From assembly GCA_017507005.1 (NCBI GenBank), contig JAFWBT010000019.1, positions 77,900 to 141,899 of the forward strand: DNA of 64,000 bases. The letters are read 5' to 3'. Positions within the stretch are counted from its first letter, which is position 1; every line of letters begins with the position of its first letter. The translations under genes were made by a program, and so were the position numbers. This document shows positions 45,355 through 53,743 of this stretch, in pieces. This stretch comes from Clostridia bacterium. Lineage in GTDB: Bacteria > Bacillota > Clostridia > Christensenellales > Borkfalkiaceae. The notes under the pieces were generated by a model. It was not told where the DNA came from. It made no database searches and saw only the letters and a list, made by a program, of their open reading frames with translations.

Positions 45355-47412
45355 ATGAGTAACAAAGGTGAGAGTATCCGTAACATTGCGGTAGTAGGCC
45401 ACAGCGGCGAGGGTAAAACGACGCTGGTGGAAGCAATGCTGTATAACGGCGGCGCGATTGATAGAATGGGTAAAGTGCCCGACGGGACGACCGTATCCGA
45501 CTATGACGATCTTGAAAAAGCAAAAACTATGTCCATTTACGCGTCCTGTTCGCATTTGATATGGAAGAACGTAAAAATCAACTTGCTCGACCTGCCCGGT
45601 TATTACGATTTTGAGGGCGAACGTAGCGCAGGTTTGCGTGCGGCGGGCGGCGCTCTGCTCGTTATCGGCGCGAATGGCGTTATTCCTATCGGCGCGGAAT
45701 CTATCGTTGACTATTGCTTGAAGCTGGGCAAACCCCTCATCATTTTCATCAACGGTATGGATAAAGACAACGCCGACTATCTCGGCACGGTGCAGGCTTT
45801 GAAAGCTAAATATTCGGGCAAGCTCGCTCCCATCCAGATTCCTATTATGGAAGGCGGCAAAATGCAGGGCTGTATCAACGCTTTGCAGGAAAAGGCGTAT
45901 CTGTTCAAGGACACCGGTCCTCAGGAAATCCCTATTCCCGAAGATATGAAAGGCCAAGTGGAAGAAATGAAAGCGCAGTTGATGGAAACGGCGGCGGAAA
46001 ACGACGAATTCTTGTTGGATAAATACTTTGAATCGGGCGAACCCACCCGTGAAGAAACCATCCACGGTATCCGTCTTGGTATCGCGTCCGTCAACACGAT
46101 TCCCGTTATGGCAGGCTCGGCGCTCACCAACCGCGGCGTTATCAATCTTTTGAACGAAATCGTAACGTACATGCCTATGGCTCGTGAACGTTTGAACACG
46201 ATGGCGCAGGAAATCGGTAGCGATACGATGGTCAGCGTACGTACGGATAAGGACGCGCCTTTCGCAGCGCAGGTATTCAAGACCGTTATCGATCCCTTCT
46301 CGGGCAAGCTGAGCTATCTCAAGAGCTTCCGCGGCGTTTTGAAGAGCGGCTCCACCGTTTGGAACGCAAACACCGAAACGGAAGAACGTATCGGTCAGGT
46401 ATACGTACTTCGCGGCAAGAAGATGGAACCCGTTGACGAACTGTCGGCAGGCGATATCGGCGCCGTGAACAAACTGGGCAACACGAACACGGGCGACACC
46501 CTTTGCGATATCAACGCAAAGATTCGCTTTATGCCCATCCACTTCCCGAAGCCCACCCTCTTTATGTCCGTTGCGGCTGAAAAGAAAGGCGAAGAAGACA
46601 AAGTGTTCTCCGGCCTTGCAAAATTGAAAGAAGAAGACTACACCTTCTCGATTGAAAAGAACTCGGAAACAGGCGAAATGGTTATCGGCGGTCAAGGCGA
46701 TATCCAAATCGAAATGCTCGCAAAGAAAGTAAAGGCGCGCTACGGCGTGGATATGAAGCTGTCCGAGCCGAAGATTGCTTACCGTGAAACGATTCGCGGC
46801 AACGCAGACGCAGAAGGTAAACATAAGAAACAATCGGGCGGCCACGGTCAGTACGGCCATTGTAAGATTCGTTTCTCCCCTTGCGAAGAAGACTTTATCT
46901 TTGAAGAAGAAGTCGTTGGCGGCGCAGTGCCCAAGAACTATTTCCCCGCAGTGGAAAAAGGCTTGCGTGAATGTATGGCGGAAGGTCCTTTGGCGGGCTT
47001 CCCCGTTACGGGCGTAAAAGCCGTACTCTATGACGGCAGCTATCACGACGTTGACTCTAACGAACTTTCCTTCAAGATGGCGGCGGCGATTGCGTTCAAG
47101 GAAGGCCTTAAAAACGCGAAACCCGTTCTTCTCGAACCCATCTATCGTCTTAAAATCGCTATCCCTGCCGATTATCTCGGCGACGTTATGGGCGACATCA
47201 ACAAGCGTCGTGGCCGTATTATGGGTACAGACACCGAAGGCGACAGCTCGGTAATCACCGCAGAAGTGCCTTTGGCAGAAATCAAGACGTACACGATGGA
47301 TCTTAGATCGTTGACGCGTGGCAGCGGTAAATTCGCATCCGAATTCCTCGGCTACGAAGACGTGCCTCCTATGTTGGTAGATAAAATTATTGCCGAGGCT
47401 TCTAAAGAGTAA
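45355..47412 (+). CDS. Elongation factor G-like translational GTPase
   Basis: A 685-residue EF-G paralogue. G1 is GHSGEGKTTL, not the GHIDAGKTT of true EF-G; G4 is NGMDKD. Domains II-V follow, with FPKPTLFMSVAAEKKGEEDK and an ending of ITAEVPLAEIKTYTMDLRSL then TRGSGKFASEF. The G1 form is typical of the EF-G-like branch (often named fusA2) that is found beside normal EF-G. Its role is less defined; some paralogues act in ribosome recycling or stress. A long minus-strand frame here is only its shadow. Confidence 0.92.
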   Translation: MSNKGESIRNIAVVGHSGEGKTTLVEAMLYNGGAIDRMGKVPDGTTVSDYDDLEKAKTMSIYASCSHLIWKNVKINLLDLPGYYDFEGERSAGLRAAGGALLVIGANGVIPIGAESIVDYCLKLGKPLIIFINGMDKDNADYLGTVQALKAKYSGKLAPIQIPIMEGGKMQGCINALQEKAYLFKDTGPQEIPIPEDMKGQVEEMKAQLMETAAENDEFLLDKYFESGEPTREETIHGIRLGIASVNTIPVMAGSALTNRGVINLLNEIVTYMPMARERLNTMAQEIGSDTMVSVRTDKDAPFAAQVFKTVIDPFSGKLSYLKSFRGVLKSGSTVWNANTETEERIGQVYVLRGKKMEPVDELSAGDIGAVNKLGNTNTGDTLCDINAKIRFMPIHFPKPTLFMSVAAEKKGEEDKVFSGLAKLKEEDYTFSIEKNSETGEMVIGGQGDIQIEMLAKKVKARYGVDMKLSEPKIAYRETIRGNADAEGKHKKQSGGHGQYGHCKIRFSPCEEDFIFEEEVVGGAVPKNYFPAVEKGLRECMAEGPLAGFPVTGVKAVLYDGSYHDVDSNELSFKMAAAIAFKEGLKNAKPVLLEPIYRLKIAIPADYLGDVMGDINKRRGRIMGTDTEGDSSVITAEVPLAEIKTYTMDLRSLTRGSGKFASEFLGYEDVPPMLVDKIIAEASKE

Positions 47413-47442
47413 TCTCTGCCTCGACGTAAACGGCGAAAGTCT

Positions 47443-47476
47443 TTCGGAATCCCCCTCCGAAAGACTTTCTTTTTTC
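47443..47476 (+). terminator. Terminator of the EF-G-like gene
   Basis: GAAAGTCTTTCGGA, loop, TCCGAAAGACTTTC, T-run. Confidence 0.9.
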
Positions 47477-47503
47477 TACATTTTTACAAGTATGCAGAAA
47501 TGC

Positions 47504-47532
47504 TTGCGAAATCGCTCGTTTTGTGCTATACT
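47504..47532 (+). promoter_or_regulatory. Promoter giving a leaderless PAP2 message
   Basis: TTGCGA (47504-47509), 17-bp spacer, TATACT (47527-47532). The ATG is at 47539, six bases after the -10, so transcription should begin at the start codon. Confidence 0.7.
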
Positions 47533-47538
47533 AAACTT

Positions 47539-48057
47539 ATGAAATTTGATTACAAAGCTTTTTATGAAAAAAACGTAGCGTTTTATAACGCGCGGCCGCT
47601 AGCAAAGCGCGCCCTGCCCTTGCTCAACCAAATGCTGAGCTGGTTTTTTGTTGCCGCATACGCATTGCTGTGGATGTACGCGCTGTTTATTAAAAAATTC
47701 GGCGTTAAAGACCAGCTGTGCATTTTATTCGTGCCGGCGCTCGGCTTGCTGATTGTTTCCGTACTGCGGTTGGCTATCGAAAAACCTCGTCCCTATGACG
47801 AGGACGGCGATAATATCACCCCGCTCGTGAAAAAGAAAAACGCGAATAAAAAATCTTTCCCTAGCCGTCATATCGCTTGCGCTATGCTCATTTCTATGAC
47901 GTTTATGGCGTATTCGCTCGGGATTGGTATTCCCTTGTTCCTTTTCGCCCTCGCGCTTGCCTATATCCGCTTTGCGCTCGGCTTGCACTACCCGTCCGAC
48001 CTTATCGCAGGCGGTGCCGTCGGAATACTCGTTGGCTTGTTGGCTTTTTTCTTATAA
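47539..48057 (+). CDS. PAP2-family membrane phosphatase
   Basis: Phosphatidic-acid or undecaprenyl-diphosphate phosphatase family, 172 residues from the ATG at 47539 (MKFDYKAFYEKN). Three catalytic blocks are intact: LAIEKPRPY (KX6RP type), KSFPSRHIACAM (PSRH), and ALGLHYPSDLIAGGAVG (SRX5HX3D type). About five membrane segments. No ribosome binding site is visible; the message appears leaderless. Confidence 0.9.
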   Translation: MKFDYKAFYEKNVAFYNARPLAKRALPLLNQMLSWFFVAAYALLWMYALFIKKFGVKDQLCILFVPALGLLIVSVLRLAIEKPRPYDEDGDNITPLVKKKNANKKSFPSRHIACAMLISMTFMAYSLGIGIPLFLFALALAYIRFALGLHYPSDLIAGGAVGILVGLLAFFL

Positions 48058-48085
48058 CACCTCACCGCAAAACGCCCCTAAAATA

Positions 48086-48110
48086 GCGTTCAACGCGTAC
48101 ATGGTAGCTA
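48086..48110. repeat. Dispersed motif copy upstream of spmA
   Basis: GCGTTCAACGCGTACATGGT, one of the best matches to the window-wide consensus. Confidence 0.6.
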
Positions 48111-48197
48111 CAAATTCAATAAAATCGTATAAAACGGAGCGTATTGCGCCCCGTTTTTTGTTTGCATTTTTTCATAGCTTGTCGCATATCTTATGCT

Positions 48198-48824
48198 ATG
48201 AATACCCTGTTCAGCGTAATTTTTTTGATATGCACGGCGCTATTATTATTCGTTTCCCCCGACGCGTTTTTAGAAACGCTGCTTTCGGGCGCGTCCAAAG
48301 CCGCCACCACTTGCGTTTCCCTCATCGCCACCTATGCCGTATGGCTGGGACTAATGCGCGTTTGGGAGGACAGCGGCGTGGCGCGCGGCATTTCTCGGCT
48401 CTTGCGGCCTATCACGAAAAAACTGTTAAAAACGGACGAAGCGGCGGCATTAGACGCCGCGTGTATGAATTTGTCCGTTAACCTACTCGGCATTTCAGGC
48501 GCGGCTACGCCGTATGGAATAAAAGCGGCAAACCTCTTAGACAAAACACCAAACGCGGAATATTCCTCTGCAATGCTCTTCGTCCTCAACGCCACGTCGT
48601 TGCAACTATTGCCCACTTCCATGATTGCCGTGCGCGTATCTATGCACAGCGGCGCACCCACCGATATCGTTCTCCCTACCCTTATCACCACCGTATTTTC
48701 CACCCTGCTCGGCGCGTTGCTCGTGCGATTATTTATACCCATAAAAACGCCCGACCTCGCCCAAAACACCACACAGTATTTTCGCCGTAAAATAGCCAAA
48801 ACGAGGGGGGCAGGTACGCAATGA
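48198..48824 (+). CDS. spmA: Spore maturation protein A
   Basis: Polytopic membrane protein with a nucleoside-recognition (Gate) domain, 208 residues from the ATG at 48198 (MNTLFSVIFLICTALLLF). In Bacillus SpmA and SpmB help dehydrate the spore core. Signature block: MNLSVNLLGISGAATPYGIKAA. The stop overlaps the spmB start by 4 bp. The last eight residues (KTRGAGTQ) are encoded by a dispersed-motif copy. It suggests, but does not prove, spore formation; some non-sporing Clostridia keep the pair. Confidence 0.92.
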   Translation: MNTLFSVIFLICTALLLFVSPDAFLETLLSGASKAATTCVSLIATYAVWLGLMRVWEDSGVARGISRLLRPITKKLLKTDEAAALDAACMNLSVNLLGISGAATPYGIKAANLLDKTPNAEYSSAMLFVLNATSLQLLPTSMIAVRVSMHSGAPTDIVLPTLITTVFSTLLGALLVRLFIPIKTPDLAQNTTQYFRRKIAKTRGAGTQ

Positions 48825-49336
48825 CTTATCTTTTCGCCGCTATCGTGCCCTGCATATTTTTGTTTTCTTTCCTCTTTGCTATGCACCGCAAAGTAAAGGT
48901 GTACGACAGCTTCACCGATGGCATCAAAGGCGCAATTCCCCTCGTCCTTTCCGTCTTTCCCTACGTCGCCGCCGTCACAATGCTATCCAAACTTCTCGAC
49001 GTGAGCGGCGTCGGCAATAAACTAGAACAATGGCTGTGCCCGTTCTTTCAATTTTTAGGTATTCCCAAAGAACTCGCTTCCCTTGTTCTAATAAAGCCCC
49101 TTTCGGGCAGCGGCTCTATCGCCGTCCTAACGGACGTTCTTGAAACGTACGGCATTGATAGCTACGTTTCCCGTTGCGCCTGCGTCCTCTACGGCGCGTC
49201 CGAAACGGTGTTCTATATCGGCGCGGTGTATTTCGCAGGTCTGAAACGAAAAAAACTCCCCCTCGCTATCGCCATCTCCCTATTCGCCTATCTCGCCGCC
49301 GTGCTCTTTTGCTGTTTGCTTTGCCGTTTTTTATAA
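48821..49336 (+). CDS. spmB: Spore maturation protein B
   Basis: Partner of SpmA, 171 residues, Gate-domain membrane protein. It starts MTYLFAAIVPCIFLFSF. Signature block: LIKPLSGSGSIAVLTDVLET, then YGASETVFYIGAVYFAGL. ATGA overlap with spmA implies coupled translation. Confidence 0.93.
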   Translation: MTYLFAAIVPCIFLFSFLFAMHRKVKVYDSFTDGIKGAIPLVLSVFPYVAAVTMLSKLLDVSGVGNKLEQWLCPFFQFLGIPKELASLVLIKPLSGSGSIAVLTDVLETYGIDSYVSRCACVLYGASETVFYIGAVYFAGLKRKKLPLAIAISLFAYLAAVLFCCLLCRFL

Positions 49337-49508
49337 CGCCCTACCGATATCTCCTTTTGCGTTATTTTACGCCAAACCTCTTTCCTGCGCCTCTCTCCGC
49401 CTAATTTTTCACAAAAATCGTCGAAAAAAGTGTGAATTTGTGAATTTTTAACATTTTTTGCTTAATCATACTACTTTTCGGGCTTTTAAAAATTCTTTGA
49501 AAATTTTC

Positions 49509-49537
49509 TTTACTTTTTTTTACAAGCGTGATAAAAT
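49509..49537 (+). promoter_or_regulatory. Promoter of the candidate small RNA
   Basis: TTTACT (49509-49514), 17-bp spacer, TAAAAT (49532-49537). Confidence 0.65.
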
Positions 49538-49543
49538 ATACTT

Positions 49544-49656
49544 GTAAATCGGTTGGCGAGAGCCAACGAATAAAAACGCTCATCATTTTCCCCCTTATCA
49601 TATAGGTAATCGCCTTGGGTTCGTAAGAACTCAAGGCGATTATCGTTTTATTTATT
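49544..49656 (+). ncRNA. Candidate trans-acting small RNA with C-rich seed
   Basis: A free-standing unit of about 110 nt with no ORF. Order: promoter; a perfect hairpin GTTGGC-GAGA-GCCAAC (49552-49567, GNRA loop); a single-stranded stretch with CCCCCTT (49590-49596); and an 18-bp terminator hairpin (49605-49622 with 49627-49644, GTAA loop), then a U-rich tail. C-rich unpaired stretches are typical of Firmicute sRNAs (RsaE/RoxS type) that pair with Shine-Dalgarno sequences. No Rfam family recognised. Positions 49337-49500 otherwise hold nothing. Confidence 0.62.
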
Positions 49657-49660
49657 TTTA

Positions 49661-49950
49661 CTCCTCGCGTGAACCTGTGAGAACCCACCCTTTCTGCGAT
49701 GCCTATTTTTCACCAAAAAAAGAACACCCCACTCTTGGGGTAGACAACAGGAATCTGCCGAAACTCCGCCGCGCGGAGCACTCTCGGCAGAGTGTCGTCG
49801 CTCGCCTACTTTATCGATTTTTCTCACCTCTTCCTTTCTCTCTCCTCGCGTAAACCTGTGAGAATCCACCCTTTCTGCGACACCTATTTTCCACCAAAAA
49901 AAGAACACCCCACTTTTTGGGGTGTTCCTTTTTTGGTGGAGACAACAGGA
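49661..49950. repeat. Direct repeat of about 90 bp around the tRNA-Val terminator
   Basis: Copy 1 (49661-49752) and copy 2 (49842-49950) share CTCCTCGCGT, AACCTGTGAGAA, CACCCTTTCTGCGA, CACCAAAAAAAGAACACCCC and GACAACAGGA in the same order. Copy 1 lacks the GTTCCTTTTTTGGTGGA part that in copy 2 is the terminator arm and tRNA 3' end. Copy 1 therefore looks like a decayed duplicate of the tRNA downstream region. Between them lies a CTCTCGGCAGAGTG-type palindrome (about 49781). Confidence 0.7.
49896..49931 (-). terminator. tRNA-Val terminator
   Basis: The minus strand reads GGAACACCCC, AAAAAGT, GGGGTGTTCT, U-run, directly after the tRNA CCA end. Confidence 0.9.
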
Positions 49951-50011
49951 CTTGAACCTGTGACCTCTCGCATGTGAAGCGAGCGCTCTAACCAACTGAG
50001 ACTATGCCTCC
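49934..50011 (-). tRNA. tRNA-Val (anticodon CAC)
   Basis: A full cloverleaf of 78 nt including an encoded CCA. Acceptor GGAGGCA/TGTCTCC; D-arm with TCAGTTGGTTAGAGC; anticodon stem CTCGC/GCGAG with loop TTCACAT (CAC, reading GUG); T-arm ACAGG-TTCAAGT-CCTGT. It reads GTG codons and supplements the TAC isoacceptor expected elsewhere. Confidence 0.95.
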
Positions 50012-50123
50012 GTTCAACAGTGCTATTATAGCACCGCTGAATACAAATGTCAATCATTTTTTTGAAAAAAATCCGCGCGAATTTTTTAGGTTTTTGTCCT
50101 TTTTTATCCCTGACCTTTCGCCG

Positions 50124-52256
50124 TCAATTTCCCGTTAATTCCGTCGCCAGCTGTCGCAAATTCAACAGCTTTTCCAAAAGATTTCGCTCGTTATAATAAT
50201 AATGATTAGACGCCTCGAATCCAACGCAGGCATTTTCCCTCACCAACTGCAACAGTTTTTCCGTGCCCGCTTTCGCCTGCTCGACAACGCAAAGCAGCTC
50301 TTTACGGTATTTCTCCACGTCACGTTTATAATAGGCAAATTGCGTTTGCAAAAGGTCCGCCTCAAAGTGCAAATACGCCGTTTCCGCACAAATTTTCAGT
50401 TCTTTCACGAGCGGTTCGTCGGGCAATTTTTGCAGTTCAACGCAACCCTGCCCCCATCGTTTTAACAATTTCTCATATTGCGACACGTACGTTTCGTACG
50501 GATAGGGCTGTATCCACGTTTCATAATCGTCGTACGCAAAACACACCATCGTCGAGGTTTTTTCTTCGCTCTGCAACGACCAAAGATTCGCCGCGCCAAG
50601 ACTCTTAGGCGAAAAATACAGGCTATCTATACTAAACGGATACTCCTTAAACCCCTCGCAAAAATCGCGCACCGCCTCGTGCACCGCCGCCGCGTGCGCT
50701 CCGTACGTTTTTGCATACCACTTTTCCAAATCGAACGCCGCGCCTTTTTCCGCAAACTCCGCCGTCATATCTAGCACGGGCGAGGGATAACCGCCAAGCG
50801 TCCACGTCAGCATATAATCGCGCACGCCGATTTTTGAAAGATTTTTCAAATGCTCGTACGTCAAATCAAAGGCAGGCAGATAGGGCGCAGCCGAGCATTC
50901 CCAGCTGTTATTCACCTGCACTTTCGCATACAATTTATGTCCCTTTTGCGCCGCGCGCGACAGCGTTTTTTTCGTAATCTCGCTCGGTCCGGGGTTGGAA
51001 ATGGAATAGTCGATAATCCCACTCTTCACGCCGCCTTTTTCAATGTCTAGCCCGTATTCGCTCACGCACATCACGGAAATATCCGTATCCAGCAAATCCA
51101 CCCCGTCTAACGTCTGTACTTCCGTCCAGTCCATAAACGGCGACCAGCCCCAAAGATTGGCAATCAGCTCCGCGCCCGTGCCGCTATCCCGCACCGCGCG
51201 CATGAGGATATTATTCACTTTCGCCGCCGATTTTTCAGGCGCAATCCCTTTACAAATCGGGCAATTCGTCTGCGGCCGATAATTGCAATGGGTGGGATTT
51301 TCACTCATCGTAATCGTGATAAAACCGCCCAAATCACGCACGTCCTCTAAAAGGTCTTTCGCCGCCTCGTACAAATACTGCTGCGTTTCCGCTTTTTCCA
51401 AACAAAGCGTCGCCACGCCGTCCTCTTTTCGCCCCATTAAATGCGCGTATTTGCCAAACTTATCTATTGCAAGCCCGCGCGGCTCGTTCAAGTACAAATA
51501 CACCTTAACGCCGTATTTTTTACACCGCGCGACGAGCTTTTTCAGCTCCTCACGTCGCGCCTCATACCCCTCGCTCGCGCACTCGTCAAAAGGATAGGGC
51601 GACAGCGCCGACAACAGCCCGTGACACCACAGCCCGTTCACACCCTTTTTCTGATATTCTTCGAGCAACGCATCGGGCATATATTTCTCGCAGTCCACGT
51701 CGAAAACGTCGCCACACGGCGTCAAATACCCATGCAATATCCGCGTTCCCGCCCGTTTTGCCGCCGTAGCAGTGTTTCCCGAGGAAAACGCAAAAAAATC
51801 AAAGGGTTTTGCCGTCGCTTTTTGCTGATAGGGGCATACCATGTCTGCGATGAAAGCCGTTTTTTGCACTTCCTCGTCCGTCAGCGGTGCATACCGCACC
51901 TCGTCGCAAGCGGGCTTGTAATCTCCCAGCTTTACGTATAAAAAATCTTCTTTTTCAAGATAAAACGCCAGTTTTTCTTCCGTAATCCCCAAGAGCGTAA
52001 TCATCTGCTCGTAGGGCAAAAGCGCCCAGTTGTTACGAATAATCGTGATATATCCGCGCTCCTCCCACACCCTATCGTACACGACGTCGCCAAGCCCTAG
52101 CCGCGCCGCCTCACGCTCGATAGTCGCAACATCACAGCCCAGCACCTGCGCGATTTTTTCCGTCGAAACGTATCCGTAGTTACGAAAAATCACACTCTGC
52201 CACTTGGTCGGAAGAATCTCCGTCGTTTGTTTCACTTTTTTAATCAACGGCAACAT
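50124..52256 (-). CDS. Putative glycosidase-like protein, N-terminal HTH-like segment
   Basis: A 710-residue protein without signal peptide. Residues about 30-55 (STEKIAQVLGCDVATIEREA) and 80-100 look like helix-turn-helix modules. The central part has TIM-barrel-type alternation: NGLWCHGLLSALSPYPFDE, KKYGVKVYLYLNEPRG, then GGFITITMSENPTHCNYRP, followed by the pair NCPICKG. The SEN..H segment could carry acid/base residues, but no named glycoside hydrolase family is certain. A long helical C-terminus follows. It starts 3 bp after the Gfo/Idh gene, so the two are coupled. A carbohydrate role is inferred from context. Confidence 0.7.
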   Translation of the reverse strand: MLPLIKKVKQTTEILPTKWQSVIFRNYGYVSTEKIAQVLGCDVATIEREAARLGLGDVVYDRVWEERGYITIIRNNWALLPYEQMITLLGITEEKLAFYLEKEDFLYVKLGDYKPACDEVRYAPLTDEEVQKTAFIADMVCPYQQKATAKPFDFFAFSSGNTATAAKRAGTRILHGYLTPCGDVFDVDCEKYMPDALLEEYQKKGVNGLWCHGLLSALSPYPFDECASEGYEARREELKKLVARCKKYGVKVYLYLNEPRGLAIDKFGKYAHLMGRKEDGVATLCLEKAETQQYLYEAAKDLLEDVRDLGGFITITMSENPTHCNYRPQTNCPICKGIAPEKSAAKVNNILMRAVRDSGTGAELIANLWGWSPFMDWTEVQTLDGVDLLDTDISVMCVSEYGLDIEKGGVKSGIIDYSISNPGPSEITKKTLSRAAQKGHKLYAKVQVNNSWECSAAPYLPAFDLTYEHLKNLSKIGVRDYMLTWTLGGYPSPVLDMTAEFAEKGAAFDLEKWYAKTYGAHAAAVHEAVRDFCEGFKEYPFSIDSLYFSPKSLGAANLWSLQSEEKTSTMVCFAYDDYETWIQPYPYETYVSQYEKLLKRWGQGCVELQKLPDEPLVKELKICAETAYLHFEADLLQTQFAYYKRDVEKYRKELLCVVEQAKAGTEKLLQLVRENACVGFEASNHYYYNERNLLEKLLNLRQLATELTGN

Positions 52257-52259
52257 ATT

Positions 52260-53558
52260 TTATCTCCCGTATTCCTTTTTTAAATCCACAACGACGTGTT
52301 CTTTTCTCGCCTTTTCCGCCGCGTAGCAAATCAAATGACTGTTAATCGAATCGGAAATCACCGTCGTCGCCACCGACGTCGCCTCGCCGTTCAAAAAACG
52401 AACGAGGTCTTTCATAATATAATAATCGCCGCCGTAGTGTCCGCCCACCGAATTGTCCTCTTGGCTAAGGTCTTGATTAAAATCGATTAGGTATTCGTCG
52501 TAATCCACTTGCTCTTTATTAAACTCGCGCACGATAATTTTATTTTCTTCGATATACCCAACGATTTCGCCGTATTCGCACAAAACGTGGATATGTCTGC
52601 CTGCCTTGCTCGTCCCCCCGACAAGGTTCAGCGTACTGATAGAGCCGTTTTCAAATTCCACCGTCACGCATTGTCTATCGACGATATCCATATCCGTCTT
52701 AAAAACGCATTGTCCGTAAACATCCGTTTTCAAAAATTCCCGTTTTTCTTCCAGCGTAATCGTATCCAACGGCTTGTTCAGCCCCGCCCACGTATAAAAG
52801 GGTATAAAATCCTTTTCTATCTGGAATTTTTCCGCGTTATACATACACTCGTTTTTGCAAGGACACGCATAACAATACTCCGCCGCACCCGTCGGCGCAT
52901 TTTCCTTTGTAAAGAAAGATTTTGAGCCAAACGAGGCTACCATGTACGGGTTCGTCGCATTATTCAGCCAACACATCAGGTCGGTATCGTGACAGCATTT
53001 CGCCAAAATCAAGCCACTGCCGCACTCCTTTTCACTACGCCATTTCCCACGCACGTACGCATTGACGAAATGCCCTTGCCAAACGTGTTCGTTCAGCTGC
53101 ATATTCGTCACCTTGCCAAGCTTTCCACTATCAATCAACTCTTTTATCTTCGCATAAAAGGGCGTATACCGCAACACGTGGCAAACGACCACTTTACAGC
53201 CACACGCTTTCGCCTTCGCCTCTATTTCCAACAGCTCTTTCGCGCTCGCCGTCACGGGCTTTTCCAACAACACGTTATAGCCGCGCTCTAACAAAGGTAT
53301 CGTCGTTGCATAATGCAAAGAATCCATCGTCGCATTGATAACGACGTCGCAACGCACGTCCGCCGCCAAAAATTCGTCCAAACTATGATATAACTGCGCG
53401 TCCGACAAACCAAACTTCGTTTTTGCACTCTGCAACCTCAAATCGCTAACGTCAACCGCCCCAACGATTTCCAGTTCGTTAGGGACTGTCTTTGCATATT
53501 CCGCATAGCGCGAACCTCTATCGCCGTAGCCCATCACCACACACTGTATTCTTTTCAT
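52260..53558 (-). CDS. Gfo/Idh/MocA-family oxidoreductase with Cys-rich insert
   Basis: NAD(P)-dependent sugar dehydrogenase family, 432 residues from the ATG at 53558 (MKRIQCVVMGYGDRGSRYA), with TTTGGAGG upstream. The Rossmann motif is GYGDRGSRYA, and the catalytic lysine is in LLEKPVTAS. An insert near residue 235 has four cysteines (CYACPCKNECMYNAEKF), as in a subgroup of these enzymes, possibly binding a metal. HYGGDYYIMKDLVRFLNGE is the usual C-terminal block. Substrate unknown. Own promoter at 53594-53622. Confidence 0.9.
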   Translation of the reverse strand: MKRIQCVVMGYGDRGSRYAEYAKTVPNELEIVGAVDVSDLRLQSAKTKFGLSDAQLYHSLDEFLAADVRCDVVINATMDSLHYATTIPLLERGYNVLLEKPVTASAKELLEIEAKAKACGCKVVVCHVLRYTPFYAKIKELIDSGKLGKVTNMQLNEHVWQGHFVNAYVRGKWRSEKECGSGLILAKCCHDTDLMCWLNNATNPYMVASFGSKSFFTKENAPTGAAEYCYACPCKNECMYNAEKFQIEKDFIPFYTWAGLNKPLDTITLEEKREFLKTDVYGQCVFKTDMDIVDRQCVTVEFENGSISTLNLVGGTSKAGRHIHVLCEYGEIVGYIEENKIIVREFNKEQVDYDEYLIDFNQDLSQEDNSVGGHYGGDYYIMKDLVRFLNGEATSVATTVISDSINSHLICYAAEKARKEHVVVDLKKEYGR

Positions 53559-53593
53559 TACGGTATCCTCCAAAAAGAAGAATTTTCTATTCC

Positions 53594-53622
53594 ATTATAC
53601 ATCTTCTCGCCGCCGATTTCAA
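53594..53622 (-). promoter_or_regulatory. Promoter of the oxidoreductase-glycosidase pair
   Basis: TTGAAA (53622-53617), 17-bp spacer, TATAAT (53599-53594). Confidence 0.8.
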
Positions 53623-53632
53623 GTGTTTTACG

Positions 53633-53663
53633 CAAAAAAGACGTCCCAAAAAAGGACGTCTTT
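53633..53663 (-). terminator. Terminator of the 53744-55189 gene
   Basis: The minus strand reads AAGACGTCCTTTTTTGGGAC, then GTCTT and U-run. Confidence 0.88.
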
Positions 53664-53743
53664 ATCTCTTTATGCGACTACTCGTATCCGCGTTCTTATT
53701 CGTACAATTTATACGATTTTTATAGGCATCCCTGCGAATACCT

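Noticed and set aside
45304-47046. Long minus-strand open frame (580 codons) opposite the EF-G-like gene
   Set aside because: It is antisense to a full-length, motif-complete GTPase gene, its translation is His/Arg/Phe-rich without any family pattern, and no promoter or ribosome binding site fits.
49648-49995. Minus-strand frame of 115 codons over the tRNA-Val region
   Set aside because: It reads through the tRNA gene and its terminator; its coding appearance is accidental.
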